Shown: positions 8,030-17,964, counted from the first letter of the stretch. The stretch: 64,000 bases of DNA from Rhizobium sp. NRK18 (GCF_024385575.1 NZ_JANFMV010000001.1:3067681-3131680), one strand, 5' to 3'. Notes: generated by a model from the letters alone, not told the origin. Program-made: numbers and translations.

Positions 8030-9976
8030 TCAGAATTCCTGCCAGTCGTCGACCTTGACGGCGGCATTGCCACGGGACGGGGGTACAGCCGGCCTGGCTG
8101 TCGCCGCCTTGCCGGCCGGCGCGGTGCGTGCGTCCGGCTGAGCGGCGGACAGTGCGTTGTCGGCTCCGGCAATCCTGAACTGCGAGATCATCTCGCGCAG
8201 CCTTGTCGCCTCGCTGGCAAGGCTCATGCTGGCGGCGCTCGCCTCCTCCACCATGGCGGTGTTCTGCTGCGTGACCTGATCGAGGCTGCGGACGGCCTTG
8301 TTGACTTCGCCGAGGCCGGTCGACTGCTCGTGCGTGTTGGCGGTGATCGCGTCCATATAGCCGTTGATCGAGACGATCAGCTCGCCGATGTCGCTCAATG
8401 CCTGACCGGCATCACGGACAAGCGCGACGCCGCCCTCGATTTCGGCGGACGAATTGTCGATCAGTTCCTTGATCTCGCGGGCGGCCCTCGCCGACCGTCC
8501 GGCGAGCTCGCGGACTTCCTGGGCGACGACGGCGAACCCCTTGCCGGCATCGCCGGCACGCGCTGCCTCGACGCCGGCGTTCAAGGCCAGCAGGTTGGTC
8601 TGGAAGGCGATCTCGTCGATCACCGAGATGATCGAGGCGATCTTGCCGGAGGATTCCTCGATCCGGCGCATGGCGTCCTCGGCATTGACGACGACGCTTG
8701 CCGACTGGCGGGCGTTCTCGTTGGCCTGCTTGGAGACCGCGCGGGCCTCATCGACGCGCTTGGCGGATTCGGAGACATTGCCGGTGATCTGCTCCAGCGC
8801 CACCGTGGTCACGTCAAGCGACGAGGCCTGGTGCTCGGTGCGCTTCGAGAGGTCCGCGATGCCATCGGCGATCTCGCGGCTGTGATTGTCGATGTTGCCG
8901 GAGCTCCGGTAGATCACCGAAAGCGTGTCGCCGAGCTGGCGGACGGAGGCGTTGAAATCGCCGCGCAGCTCCTCGAATTCCGGCGCGAAGCGCTCGTTCA
9001 GCTGATAGGTGAGGTCGCCCTCGGCAAGCTTCTTCAGGCCGGTGGCAAGGCCGGACGTGGCGATGCGAAGCCGCTCGGCCGCCTGGCGTTCGGCTTCCTC
9101 TTCGGCGGCGCGGCGCTGCTCCTCGGCGTGCAGGCGATGCTCCTCGGCCTCGTCTTCCAACCGCTTCTTGGCAATCACGGCCTCGCGGAAGATGCCGAGC
9201 GAACGGGCCAGCGCGCCGATCTCGTCCTTGCGCTCGGCGCCGGTCACCGCCGTATCGGCATCGCCGCTGGCGAGCCTTTCGGTGACTTCGCTGAGACGGC
9301 GCAGCGGCTTCAGCGTGTTGGAGCGCAGGAGCGTGATGATCAGCAGGGCGGCGACCGTCAGCGTCCCGAGCCCCGCCAGCACCTTCAGCATGATGCGGCT
9401 TTTCCAGCTGGCGATCTGCGGGGCCAGATTGATGGAGGCGGAATAGGCGCCCATGATCTCGCCGGGCTCGATGTTCATCAAGCCGGTGTGGCAGCCGGCG
9501 CAGCGCTCGTCGGCGGCGTCGCCCTGGCCCAGCACCACGGGGCGCGACAGGCGCAGGCTCTCGCCCTCGACGGTCGACTGGCGCTGCATCGACGTCAGAG
9601 CCGCCGTATCGACCGTATCCTTTGGCGGCAGGATGGTGCCGCCGTTTTCCTTCTGGAAGGCCTCGATCTTTTCGGCCATCACCACCCAGATGTCGACGTC
9701 GTCATTGGCTTCGGAAAACTGCTTCATGGCGCCGTCGAGCGTCATGACGGCGGGGTCGCCGTCCTCGATCTGGCCGCGGTTCAGCATCGCCTGGATGTGC
9801 ATCGCTTCCAGGAGATCGAGCGCCGCATTGCCGCGCATCTCGCCGCTCTCGCGAATGCGCGTCCAGTCCTGGCTGATGTCGTAGGCGACCTTGGCGCTTT
9901 CGCCGACCATCAGGACGACGACGACGCTCAAGACGATCTGGACGGTGAGAGGAATGCGCTTGAGATATGAGAACAT
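8030..9976 (-). CDS. Methyl-accepting chemotaxis protein with a CxxCH heme motif in its sensor domain
   Basis: A 648-residue chemoreceptor. Membrane segments lie at about 11-28 and 196-217 and enclose a periplasmic domain of roughly 165 residues. That domain contains CAGCH at 159-163, the attachment motif for covalent c-type heme; such MCP sensors are described in the DUF3365/Tll0287-like group. A HAMP domain (about 218-272), a second helical linker and the MCP signalling domain follow. The signalling tip is the conserved [20 protein letters not shown] hairpin. The C-terminus DDWQEF resembles the tethering pentapeptide bound by CheR/CheB. The ATG at 9976 is chosen; a TTG three codons upstream is also possible. 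Ligand and redox sensing are inferred, not seen. Confidence 0.93.
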   Translation of the reverse strand: MFSYLKRIPLTVQIVLSVVVVLMVGESAKVAYDISQDWTRIRESGEMRGNAALDLLEAMHIQAMLNRGQIEDGDPAVMTLDGAMKQFSEANDDVDIWVVMAEKIEAFQKENGGTILPPKDTVDTAALTSMQRQSTVEGESLRLSRPVVLGQGDAADERCAGCHTGLMNIEPGEIMGAYSASINLAPQIASWKSRIMLKVLAGLGTLTVAALLIITLLRSNTLKPLRRLSEVTERLASGDADTAVTGAERKDEIGALARSLGIFREAVIAKKRLEDEAEEHRLHAEEQRRAAEEEAERQAAERLRIATSGLATGLKKLAEGDLTYQLNERFAPEFEELRGDFNASVRQLGDTLSVIYRSSGNIDNHSREIADGIADLSKRTEHQASSLDVTTVALEQITGNVSESAKRVDEARAVSKQANENARQSASVVVNAEDAMRRIEESSGKIASIISVIDEIAFQTNLLALNAGVEAARAGDAGKGFAVVAQEVRELAGRSARAAREIKELIDNSSAEIEGGVALVRDAGQALSDIGELIVSINGYMDAITANTHEQSTGLGEVNKAVRSLDQVTQQNTAMVEEASAASMSLASEATRLREMISQFRIAGADNALSAAQPDARTAPAGKAATARPAVPPSRGNAAVKVDDWQEF

Positions 9977-10110
9977 GGGATGCAACCAACGGGCCGGACA
10001 GCCGGACCATGCTGAAATTCGACTTCACGCAGTTAAGAAAAAGCCGGTTAACGCCCTCCTAACAAAGTCGTCTATTTGCAACTTCTGATGAATAAAGATG
10101 TCGGCACTCC

Positions 10111-10140
10111 CGCTATTCTTGACGACTGTCAAGAATAGCG
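10111..10140. repeat. Perfect 13-bp inverted repeat with a 4-base loop
   Basis: Arms CGCTATTCTTGAC (10111-10123) and GTCAAGAATAGCG (10128-10140) enclose GACT. It lies in the divergent intergenic region between the chemoreceptor and tlyA, 70 bases before the tlyA start. There is no T-run on either side, so it is not a standard terminator. Each arm contains TTGAC, a -35-like hexamer core, so it could be an operator or a symmetric promoter element. Confidence 0.6.
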
Positions 10141-10210
10141 AAATCACGCCTTCGCCCGTGGTCGCCATTTCCCCCTTGCGCAATCGCCCCATGCAGGTCA
10201 TGGACAGGGC

Positions 10211-10966
10211 ATGACTGCCGACGACACGACATCGCGACGCCTGGACCAACTTCTGGTGACGCTGGGCCACTTCGAGACGCGTTCGCGCGCCGCCGATGCG
10301 GTGCGCCGCGGCACGGTGTCGGTCGATGGCCGCAAGGCGGCAAAGCCGGGACAGACGGTTGCCCCTTCCGCGACCATCACCATCGACGATCCGGCGCATG
10401 GCTATGTCTCGCGCGCCGCGCTGAAACTGATCGCGGCACTCGACCATTTCGACCTCGATCCGGCCGGGCTCCACTGTCTCGACATCGGCGCCTCGACCGG
10501 CGGCTTCACGCAGGTGCTCCTCGAACGCGGGGCGGCGCATGTGACCGCCGTCGACGTCGGCCACGGTCAGCTACACGAGCGGATCGCTGGCCACCCCGAT
10601 GTGACGAACCTCGAAGGGCTGAACGCCCGCAACCTCTCCGCCGACGATATTGGCGGGCGGGCGGTGCAGGCTGTCGCCTCGGACGTCTCCTTCATTTCGC
10701 TGAAGCTTGCGCTGCCGCCGGCGCTTTCGCTTTGCCAGCCGGGCGGCTTCTGCGTCCTGCTCGTCAAGCCGCAGTTCGAGGCGGGCAAGCAGGCAATCGG
10801 CAAGGGCGGGCTTTTGAAGGATCCCACGCTCGGGCCAACGATCGCCGCTGATATCGAGGTATGGCTTGAAGGCGAGCAGGGGTTTCAAAGCCTCGGCGTC
10901 ATCCCCTCGCCGATTGCGGGCGGCGACGGCAATCAGGAATTTCTCTTGGCAGGACGGAAAAGATGA
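10211..10966 (+). CDS. tlyA: TlyA-family rRNA 2'-O-methyltransferase
   Basis: A 251-residue protein with an N-terminal S4 RNA-binding domain (RRLDQLLVTLGHFETRSRAA, about 8-65) and a C-terminal FtsJ/RrmJ-like methyltransferase. The SAM motif LDIGASTGGFTQVLLERGA lies at about 92-110, with DVSFISL and KPQFEAGK further on. TlyA proteins methylate ribose of cytidines in rRNA; older annotations call them hemolysin A. The ATG follows CAGGG. The stop overlaps the start of the next gene by 4 bases (ATGA), so the two RNA methyltransferases are probably co-translated. In related genomes tlyA follows xseB and dxs, as it does here with insertions. Confidence 0.92.
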   Translation: MTADDTTSRRLDQLLVTLGHFETRSRAADAVRRGTVSVDGRKAAKPGQTVAPSATITIDDPAHGYVSRAALKLIAALDHFDLDPAGLHCLDIGASTGGFTQVLLERGAAHVTAVDVGHGQLHERIAGHPDVTNLEGLNARNLSADDIGGRAVQAVASDVSFISLKLALPPALSLCQPGGFCVLLVKPQFEAGKQAIGKGGLLKDPTLGPTIAADIEVWLEGEQGFQSLGVIPSPIAGGDGNQEFLLAGRKR

Positions 10967-12213
10967 GCACCGAAACGGTCACCATCAGCAGGCTCGGCGC
11001 ACAGGGCGACGGCATCGCGCATACCACGGACGGGCCGGTCTATGTGCCCTTCGCGCTGCCGGGCGAAACGGTCGCCATCGCGCGGGTGAAGACGCAAGGG
11101 ACGGTGATGTCGCTGGAAGCGCCCTCGCCCGACCGGATTGCGCCCGTCTGCCGGCATTTCGGCCCGGAGGGCGAGAACGGCACCTGCGGCGGCTGCACGC
11201 TGCAGCATTACGCCGACGCGCCCTACCGCGCCTTCAAGCGCCAGCTGGTCGTCGACGCGCTGAAATCGAAAGGGCTGACGCCGACCGTCAACGACCTCGT
11301 ACCGGCCCATGCCGGCGAGCGGCGGCGCATGGTGATGACCGCCCGCGCCACCGAAAAGGGCCTGCTGCTCGGCTTCAACCAGGCCGGTTCGCACCACATC
11401 GTCGCCATTGCCGAATGTCCCGTCGCATCCGCCGGCATCACCGCCCATCTCGGCGACATCCGCAAGATCGCGGCGGCGGTGGCGCAAGGGGCCAATCCCT
11501 TCCGCGTGACCGTGCTGGAAACGCTGACCGGCCTCGACATCGCCTTCGACGAATTGAAATCGCTATCGGATGCCAACCGGGCGCGCACGGTCGATGTCGC
11601 GCTGGCCTGCAAGCCGGTCGCCCGCGTTTCGGTCAATGGCGAGATCCTGATCGAGATGCGCAAGCCGCTGCTCGACTTCGAAGGCGCCGGCGTGAGCCCG
11701 CATCCGGGCGGCTTCACCCAGGCGACGCGGGCCGCCGAAGAGGCGATGGCGCGGCTCGTCGCCGACAATCTCGGCAAGGCCAAGCAGGTCGCCGATCTCT
11801 TCGCCGGCACCGGAACGTTCACCTTCCGGCTGGCGAAGAAGGCCAAGGTGCATGCGGTTGAAAGCGACGAGAAGGCGCTGAAGGCGCTCGATGCGGCCAT
11901 GCGCAACACGCAAGGGCTGAAGCCGATCACCACCGAACGGCGCGACCTCTTCCGCCGGCCGCTTCTTGCCAAGGACCTGTCGCGCTACGACGCCATCGTC
12001 TTCGACCCGCCCCGCGCCGGCGCCGAAGCCCAGTGTCGCGAGCTCGCCCGGGCCAAGACGCCGGAGGTGATCGCGGTGTCATGCAACCCGATCACGCTCG
12101 CCCGCGACCTCGCGCTGCTGGTCGACGGCGGGTATAAAATCGAAAGCGTGACGCCGATCGACCAATTCTTGTGGTCGGGGCATGTGGAGGCTGTGGCGGT
12201 ATTGAGAAGGTAG
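10963..12213 (+). CDS. Class I RNA m5U methyltransferase, TrmA/RlmD type
   Basis: A 416-residue protein. It has an N-terminal TRAM-like segment (about 1-55) and then the iron-sulfur cysteines CRHFGPEGENGTCGGC, which with a later Cys form the 4Fe-4S cluster of RlmD-like enzymes. The C-terminal Rossmann methyltransferase has DLFAGTGTFTFRLA as SAM motif, the conserved DPPRAGAEAQ, and the catalytic cysteine in SCNPITLARD. The family makes 5-methyluridine in 23S rRNA (position 1939 for RlmD); the exact target here is not determined. It overlaps tlyA by ATGA, and a GC-rich hairpin follows at 12230-12251. Confidence 0.9.
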   Translation: MSTETVTISRLGAQGDGIAHTTDGPVYVPFALPGETVAIARVKTQGTVMSLEAPSPDRIAPVCRHFGPEGENGTCGGCTLQHYADAPYRAFKRQLVVDALKSKGLTPTVNDLVPAHAGERRRMVMTARATEKGLLLGFNQAGSHHIVAIAECPVASAGITAHLGDIRKIAAAVAQGANPFRVTVLETLTGLDIAFDELKSLSDANRARTVDVALACKPVARVSVNGEILIEMRKPLLDFEGAGVSPHPGGFTQATRAAEEAMARLVADNLGKAKQVADLFAGTGTFTFRLAKKAKVHAVESDEKALKALDAAMRNTQGLKPITTERRDLFRRPLLAKDLSRYDAIVFDPPRAGAEAQCRELARAKTPEVIAVSCNPITLARDLALLVDGGYKIESVTPIDQFLWSGHVEAVAVLRR

Positions 12214-12506
12214 GTTTGGGGATGATGGCGGGGGCGGCTTCGCGCCCCCCCGAAATTGTATGCTCCTGCGATCTTCACAGCGCTTCAAAAGCGAACATTG
12301 CTGGCCCCGACCTGTGCCAGGATAGGTGATGTTCGGAATACCGCAAATCCAAAAAACCATTAAATTAGCAGACTAAGTCGCGGGGTATGGCAGCATCAGA
12401 TTCGCTCGTGATAGACGGATGTATCGAGCACTCATTGGTATTAATCGGTTGGTATTCTGAGAGCACGATTACGGGTAGGCATTCACGTCATCCAACACCT
12501 TTCTGC
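12214..12506. other. Intergenic region, start of a low-GC patch
   Basis: After a GC-rich hairpin (GGGGGCG-loop-CGC-rich C-run, about 12230-12251) that may end the upstream operon, the sequence drops in GC. I see no convincing gene, RNA or repeat. It is the 3' flank of the large minus-strand gene that follows. Confidence 0.6.
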
Positions 12507-14834
12507 CTACTCTGTGCAACTCGGCTGAATGATCCAGTATTTTAGAGAAGGCGACCGCTCGTCCGGATATGCCTTCGGGCAGGCGCGGCTGCTGGGATCA
12601 GTATTGCCTCGGAATAGGTCAGAAAGGTCTCGTCTCACCTGTGCAACGTCAAACACGAAGGAGTGGTTTAAGCCACCTTCTACTTCGACGGTCGTTGCGT
12701 CGATTGTCACAATCTCTTCGGCAACATAGCGGTCTGAACCACCTTGACCTAGACGGCGCCTTCCTCCAACTGCCTCTTGTGAAGCCCGCAAAGCCATATC
12801 GTTCGCAGAGACGTAGATAGTAAAACTATCGGTTGCGGATCGCAGGGAATCGACATGATCGACAAAATTAGAGAGATCTACGTCGGGCGCTGCAAACACG
12901 AGATTTCCAATCTTGTCCTTCCCTGACCATGGTACAGGGTAATTAGGGCAACCAGACAACATATAGTCGACGAGTTGTGCGCCCATACTATGGGCAAACA
13001 CGGTCACATTCGCCGCTCCAAATCTCTCGACTACCTTTTCAAGAACGTTCTTGAAACCTCGGCAGCTCTGTCCAACAGTCAGCAGATCATTATTATAACC
13101 GAGGCCTGTGTATCCACCTCCGCTTCCAAGCCTAATGGAAGATTCACCAGCAGAGGCCCAACTGAGGACTATTGGAATTCCAGGGTACTTTTGACTTTCC
13201 GACAGAATGGCCATTCTTCGGGTGGCGTCCTCAAATGTATTTGCGAAGCCGTGAATGAACACAATAATTTTATTGCGACCGTTGTCGACGCCAGCCTGCT
13301 GAACAGAGTCAAGGAAGCTCTCTAACGATCCATCGTAGGCAAAGTTGGCGACATCACCTTTGGCAGGCCTTTGCCCACTATGGCTTGGATTATTGCTACC
13401 AAACCCGATATAGCTCGCTAGGATTTTCCACATCGAACGCTGTTCAGTCTCCACCGCGCGCTTCGTGGGGATGGAGACCAATGAATGGCCCATCGTGAGT
13501 GACCGGTCGGGCGCTAGCCGGTTCGCAAACGCCAGCGGTTCTTTTCCTAGCTCTGCCCGATTAGTAATGTAAAATACCGGAACGGGCTGACACACTTCAT
13601 CGACCATTTCCGCACAGACACTAAGTTGTATTCTCTTTGCACTTTCTGAATATTTCGCGCCCCCTAGTTCCGAAGCGGAAGCGGCATACGCGTAAGCCGA
13701 TCTCAAGTCATGCTTCTCTCTTGCGATATCGGCAAGATCGAGCAGAGCGTCCGGCTGGCCCCGTGCTGCCGCCTGATTTATCATGGCTATAACGTCGTCT
13801 TTGAGTACGGTGTTGTCTAACGCTGGCTGACGCAGAAGTAGCCCACCATACTTGGCCTGAGCGTAGGCGTTCCCATTCATTGCAGCGGCCTTGTAAAGGC
13901 CAAGAGCCTCAACTGGACTGAAATGCGGACTCCCTTGAGTAAGATATGCGTCAGCCAGTTCGAGCGATGAGGTGATGTTGCCACCCTCGGATTGCTCTCT
14001 CAACTTGTCTATCCACCTGCCTTGTCGCGCTTTGTCGTCAGTGCTGACCGCTATGTCAAATGCTGCAGATAAGGCCAGTGGGTCGCCTAAGTCAGCGGCC
14101 TTCCAGATTAGGTTTTTCACAGCATCATCAGCAGGGCTTTTTGCTTTTTTATCAACAAGAAAACTAGCATATCCCAAATAGACGTCGGGGGAATTGAGCC
14201 TAAGTGCCTCTTGCCAATATAGCTCGCTTTTGTCGACATTTTCCGAGGTTCCGACTCCGAACTGATATGCCTTTGCCAATTCCATAGCAGCTTCAGTTTG
14301 TCCGTTGCCATAGGCCGAATTAAGCCAAGTGAACGACTGGAGAAAGTTCGGGTCAGTGCCGATCCCAGAGAGATAGGCTCGCCCAACCGCGTACTGGGAG
14401 GCAGAGTTGTTCTCGCGGGCCGCTTCGAGATAATTGACAAACGCACTAGAAGGATCTTTGTCGGTTCCAAGGCCGAATTCGTAGGCTGCACCTAGCCGCA
14501 GCTTTGCCTCCGCGTCCCCAGCGGCAGCCTCCGCTCTTATTATGGCGATGCCTTTTTGCTTTACATCGACAGACGTATCTCCAAATACTAGGTGGTCGAC
14601 GCTCTGCGGGCTGTTCCACTTCATGTCTGGGAATGAAGATAAATTCGGACTGGTGGTTTGGAAGCCCCCATTGAACCGAGATAGGTTGCCGAGAACCGAT
14701 GGTGGAAGCGCCGTTGGCTGCTTATTCCAATTTTCTGAAGATCCCGGCGGCACGGCAATTGATTGAACTTGCGCGTAGCCGCAAGGGGAGACTGAAATTA
14801 AAATCAGTACTATCGCGAACCGTGATAGACGCAC
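12507..14834 (-). CDS. Exported Sel1-repeat protein fused to a DUF900-type alpha/beta hydrolase
   Basis: A 775-residue protein starting at GTG 14834, chosen because AAGGGAGG lies 5 bases upstream and the start gives a clean signal peptide (RLSRFAIVLILISVSPCGYA). Residues of roughly 85-400 are Sel1-like TPR repeats (AKLRLGAAYEFGLGTDKDPS, SQYAVGRAYLSGIGTDPNFL, AMELAKAYQFGVGTSENVDK). Residues of roughly 415-750 form an alpha/beta hydrolase like DUF900 proteins: FYITNRAELGKEPL, the oxyanion region IIVFIHGFANTFEDATRR, the nucleophile elbow AHSMG with Ser616, and a late His in GGLNHSF. GC is clearly lower than the flanks (sample lines 35-62%, most below 50%) and codons such as ATA, TTA and AGA are common, suggesting transfer. 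Substrate unknown. Confidence 0.85.
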   Translation of the reverse strand: MRLSRFAIVLILISVSPCGYAQVQSIAVPPGSSENWNKQPTALPPSVLGNLSRFNGGFQTTSPNLSSFPDMKWNSPQSVDHLVFGDTSVDVKQKGIAIIRAEAAAGDAEAKLRLGAAYEFGLGTDKDPSSAFVNYLEAARENNSASQYAVGRAYLSGIGTDPNFLQSFTWLNSAYGNGQTEAAMELAKAYQFGVGTSENVDKSELYWQEALRLNSPDVYLGYASFLVDKKAKSPADDAVKNLIWKAADLGDPLALSAAFDIAVSTDDKARQGRWIDKLREQSEGGNITSSLELADAYLTQGSPHFSPVEALGLYKAAAMNGNAYAQAKYGGLLLRQPALDNTVLKDDVIAMINQAAARGQPDALLDLADIAREKHDLRSAYAYAASASELGGAKYSESAKRIQLSVCAEMVDEVCQPVPVFYITNRAELGKEPLAFANRLAPDRSLTMGHSLVSIPTKRAVETEQRSMWKILASYIGFGSNNPSHSGQRPAKGDVANFAYDGSLESFLDSVQQAGVDNGRNKIIVFIHGFANTFEDATRRMAILSESQKYPGIPIVLSWASAGESSIRLGSGGGYTGLGYNNDLLTVGQSCRGFKNVLEKVVERFGAANVTVFAHSMGAQLVDYMLSGCPNYPVPWSGKDKIGNLVFAAPDVDLSNFVDHVDSLRSATDSFTIYVSANDMALRASQEAVGGRRRLGQGGSDRYVAEEIVTIDATTVEVEGGLNHSFVFDVAQVRRDLSDLFRGNTDPSSRACPKAYPDERSPSLKYWIIQPSCTE

Positions 14835-15229
14835 TTGCGCCTCCCTTAAGGTGTCCAAGAGCGAAGTTTAGTTGACTCGATCAGAATGTCGAGTGTTTTT
14901 CAAATCATGAAATGACCTGCCTGCCTCTTTCGAGGCTTATGATTTCTACTGAGAATATGACAGTCCGTATTCGGAAAGCAGCGATTATTCGTGACCGTTA
15001 TGTCGATTATTTGGTTGTAGTGCGGTTACCTTGGCAATGACGAAACCTGTGCGAGTGGTATACCTGCTATTGCGATTTACGTGCCACCTTATTCCACTCC
15101 CCCTACCCCCCCATTTTCAAATTGACGTTTACGTAAAAATCAATTAGCCCATGGAAATGACACCGTGCGCGCTCAGGCTGCGCGAGGAAGGCTCTAGCGT
15201 CGAATTCGTCTGTTCGGAGGAGGAACGGA
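14835..15229. other. Low-GC intergenic region without a recognised gene
   Basis: 395 bases between the divergent Sel1/hydrolase and acyl-CoA dehydrogenase genes. AT-rich sequence runs to about 15170, including a C-rich run at 15101-15113. No tRNA, integrase remnant, direct repeat or convincing small ORF was seen. The promoters of both neighbours should lie here. A strong ribosome site, GGAGGAGG, ends the region at 15217-15224. Confidence 0.6.
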
Positions 15230-17011
15230 ATGTACAAGGCACCGGTCGAGGAGATCGTCTTCACCCTCAAACACGTCGCCGGGCTTGGCGAGGCGATCGA
15301 CAAGGGCGTGTTCGATGACCTTTCCGACGATCTCGTGGACGCGATCCTGACGGAAGCCGGTCGTTTTGCGAGCGACGAACTTGCGCCGCTCGGCGAGGTC
15401 GGCGACAGGCAGGGTGCGCGGCTTCAGGACGACGCCAGCGTGAAGACTCCGGACGGCTGGAAGGAATGCTACCGCCACTGGATGGAAGGCGGCTGGAACT
15501 CGCTGACCGGCAGCCCGGAGCATGGCGGCCAGGGCCTTCCGCACATGCTGAACGTCGCGACGCTGGAAATGTGGAACGGCGCCTCGATGGCCTTCACGCT
15601 CGGCCCGACGCTGACGGAGGGCGCCGCGGAAGCGCTTGCCGCCCACGGCTCGGACGATCTGAAGGCCAGATACCTGCCGAAGATGATCTCCGGCGAGTGG
15701 ATGGCGTCAATGAACCTTACGGAGCCCTCCGCCGGCTCCGATCTCGGCGGCATGAAGACGCGCGCCGAACGGCGCGACGACGGCTCCTACCGCATCTTCG
15801 GCCAGAAGATCTTCATCACCTATGGCGAGCACGATTTCACCGACAACATCATCCATCTGGTGCTTGCGCGCCTGCCCGACGCGCCGGCCGGCTCGCGCGG
15901 CATCTCGCTGTTCCTGGTGCCGAAATTCCTCGTCAACGAGGATGGCTCGCTCGGGGCCCGCAACGACGTCTTCTGCCATTCGCTGGAACACAAGCTCGGC
16001 ATCCACGGCTCGCCGACCTGCACGATGATCTATGGCGACGGTCGCTTCGGCGATGAAAAGGGCGCGGTCGGCTGGCTGATCGGCGAGGAGAACCGGGGCC
16101 TCAACTGCATGTTCACGATGATGAACAATGCCCGCCTCGCGGTCGGCATGCAGGGGGTGGCGATCTGCGAGGCGGCGACCCAGAAGGCGACCGCATATGC
16201 CCGCGAACGTACCCAGGGCAAGGCTCCGGGGTGGACGGGAGCGGGCATGAGCCCTATCATCGAGCATCCGGACGTCGCCCGCATGCTTTTGACCATGAAG
16301 GCGCTGACACAGGGTTCCCGGGCGATCAGCTATGCCTGCGCGCATGCGATTGACCTCTCGCATAGGCTGTCGGGAGCAAATGCCAGTCATTGGGGCGAGC
16401 GCGCCGCCCTTCTGACACCGATCGCAAAATCATTCTCCACCGATGCCGGCGTCGAGGCGGCCTCGCTCGGCATCCAGGTGCATGGCGGCATGGGCTTCAT
16501 CGAGGAAACGGGGGCGGCCCGCCTCTACCGCGACGCCCGCATCGCGCCGATCTACGAAGGCACCAACGGCATCCAGGCGATCGACCTCGTGACCCGCAAG
16601 CTGCCGCTGTCGGATGGCGAGCAGGTGCGCGGCTTCATCGCCGAGCTGCGGACGACGGCGTCGGCAGTCCGGGCTTCCAATATCGGCGGCTTCGGCCATA
16701 CGGCGGAGGCGCTGAGCGCCGCGCTCGACGACCTGGAGGCGGCGACCGACTGGCTGCTTGCGGCGCTTGCCGCCGGCAGGACAGCCGACGCGCTCGCCGG
16801 CGCCACGCCCTACCAGCGGCTGTTCGGTCTGGCGCTGACCGGCTGCTACCTCGCCACGGGCGGGCTTGCCGCGGCCGATGACGGCAAGCAGGACAAGCGC
16901 ATCGCGCTCTGCCGCTTTGCCGCCGAAAACATGATCGGCGAAACCTCGACGCTCAAACACCGGGTGATTTCCGGTGCGGCAAGCCTTGCCGCCGCCCGTT
17001 CCTGCCTTTGA
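15230..17011 (+). CDS. Acyl-CoA dehydrogenase, long form with C-terminal extension
   Basis: A 593-residue flavoprotein of the long acyl-CoA dehydrogenase group that carries an extra C-terminal domain (about 470-593). Marks: MNLTEPSAGSDLGGMKTRAE in the FAD/substrate domain, MNNARLAVGMQGVAICE, and the catalytic-glutamate segment IYEGTNGIQAIDL. Members with this extension include DmdC, the 3-methylmercaptopropionyl-CoA dehydrogenase of DMSP breakdown, and many fatty-acyl enzymes; substrate cannot be assigned from sequence. The start is supported by GGAGGAGG. The next gene, an enoyl-CoA hydratase, begins 25 bases downstream, so dehydrogenation and hydration of one acyl-CoA are probably coupled. 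Confidence 0.92.
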   Translation: MYKAPVEEIVFTLKHVAGLGEAIDKGVFDDLSDDLVDAILTEAGRFASDELAPLGEVGDRQGARLQDDASVKTPDGWKECYRHWMEGGWNSLTGSPEHGGQGLPHMLNVATLEMWNGASMAFTLGPTLTEGAAEALAAHGSDDLKARYLPKMISGEWMASMNLTEPSAGSDLGGMKTRAERRDDGSYRIFGQKIFITYGEHDFTDNIIHLVLARLPDAPAGSRGISLFLVPKFLVNEDGSLGARNDVFCHSLEHKLGIHGSPTCTMIYGDGRFGDEKGAVGWLIGEENRGLNCMFTMMNNARLAVGMQGVAICEAATQKATAYARERTQGKAPGWTGAGMSPIIEHPDVARMLLTMKALTQGSRAISYACAHAIDLSHRLSGANASHWGERAALLTPIAKSFSTDAGVEAASLGIQVHGGMGFIEETGAARLYRDARIAPIYEGTNGIQAIDLVTRKLPLSDGEQVRGFIAELRTTASAVRASNIGGFGHTAEALSAALDDLEAATDWLLAALAAGRTADALAGATPYQRLFGLALTGCYLATGGLAAADDGKQDKRIALCRFAAENMIGETSTLKHRVISGAASLAAARSCL

Positions 17012-17036
17012 GACGGAAGACAGAGACAACAAGACC

Positions 17037-17789
17037 ATGACCGAGCATATCCTGATCGAACGTCCCGAAGCCTATCCCGGCGTCCAGGTGATCCTCTTCA
17101 ACCGGCCGGAAAAGAAGAACGCGTTTACGCGGGACATGTATGCCCGCATGACCAACGCGCTGCACATGGCAAACGGCGACGAGCGCATCCGGGTCACGGC
17201 CTTTCTCGGCACCGAAGGCTGCTTTTCGGCGGGCAACGACGTCGCCGACTTCCTGGCCGTCGCCATGGGCGGCAACATGGGGACCGAGGTGCTCGATTTC
17301 CTCGCTGCCCTCCTGCATTCGGAAAAGCCGCTCGTCTCGGGCGTCGACGGACTGGCCGTCGGCATCGGCACGACGCTGAACCTGCATTGCGACCTGACGC
17401 TTGCCACTCCGCGCAGCCTGTTCAAGACGCCGTTCGTGGACCTGGGACTGGTGCCGGAGGCAGGCTCCAGCCTCATCGTGCCGAATGTCGCGGGCCATCA
17501 GCGGGCCTTTGCCCTGTTGGCGGCCGGCGAAGGCTTTTCGGCGGAAGAGGCCCATGCGGCGGGGCTCATATGGAAGATCGTACCGGAAGCCGAGATCGAA
17601 GCGGCAACGCTCGCCACCGCCGGCAAGCTGGCGACCAAGCCGCCGGAAGCGTTGAAGATTACCCGCGCCCTGCTGCGCGGCGACAAGACGGCGCTGTCGC
17701 GGCGCATCCACGAGGAAGCCAGGCATTTCGGCGAACGGCTGCGAAGCGCCGAGGCGCGCGCCGCCTTCGAGGCCTTCATGCGACGCTGA
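17037..17789 (+). CDS. Enoyl-CoA hydratase/isomerase family protein
   Basis: A 250-residue crotonase-fold protein. The oxyanion-hole segments are GTEGCFSAGNDVADF (about 60-75) and GLAVGIGTTLNLHCDLTLAT; the second-acid region reads DLGLVPEAGSS. The usual second catalytic Glu of hydratases (the E in PEAG) is present. The ATG at 17037 is used; an upstream in-frame start would only extend into the preceding gene. It lies in one unit with the acyl-CoA dehydrogenase and probably acts on its trans-2-enoyl-CoA product. The specific substrate is unknown; isomerase activity cannot be excluded. Confidence 0.9.
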   Translation: MTEHILIERPEAYPGVQVILFNRPEKKNAFTRDMYARMTNALHMANGDERIRVTAFLGTEGCFSAGNDVADFLAVAMGGNMGTEVLDFLAALLHSEKPLVSGVDGLAVGIGTTLNLHCDLTLATPRSLFKTPFVDLGLVPEAGSSLIVPNVAGHQRAFALLAAGEGFSAEEAHAAGLIWKIVPEAEIEAATLATAGKLATKPPEALKITRALLRGDKTALSRRIHEEARHFGERLRSAEARAAFEAFMRR

Positions 17790-17964
17790 CCGGTGTCCTG
17801 CGATGGAACACATGAACCGGCACGCGACATGGCTGGTTCTGATTGCCACATTTCGGATTCCGTCTCAGCCAATTCTTAACCCTTGCTCGCCAAAGCTGTG
17901 CCAAATGAAACGGTTCACGACCTGATCGCCGCCCTCCGGTTCACGGCACAATGAGCAAGGACCT

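Noticed and set aside
12214..15229. Genomic island with integrase or tRNA target
   Set aside because: No integrase, transposase, tRNA or flanking repeat was found; only the GC drop supports transfer.
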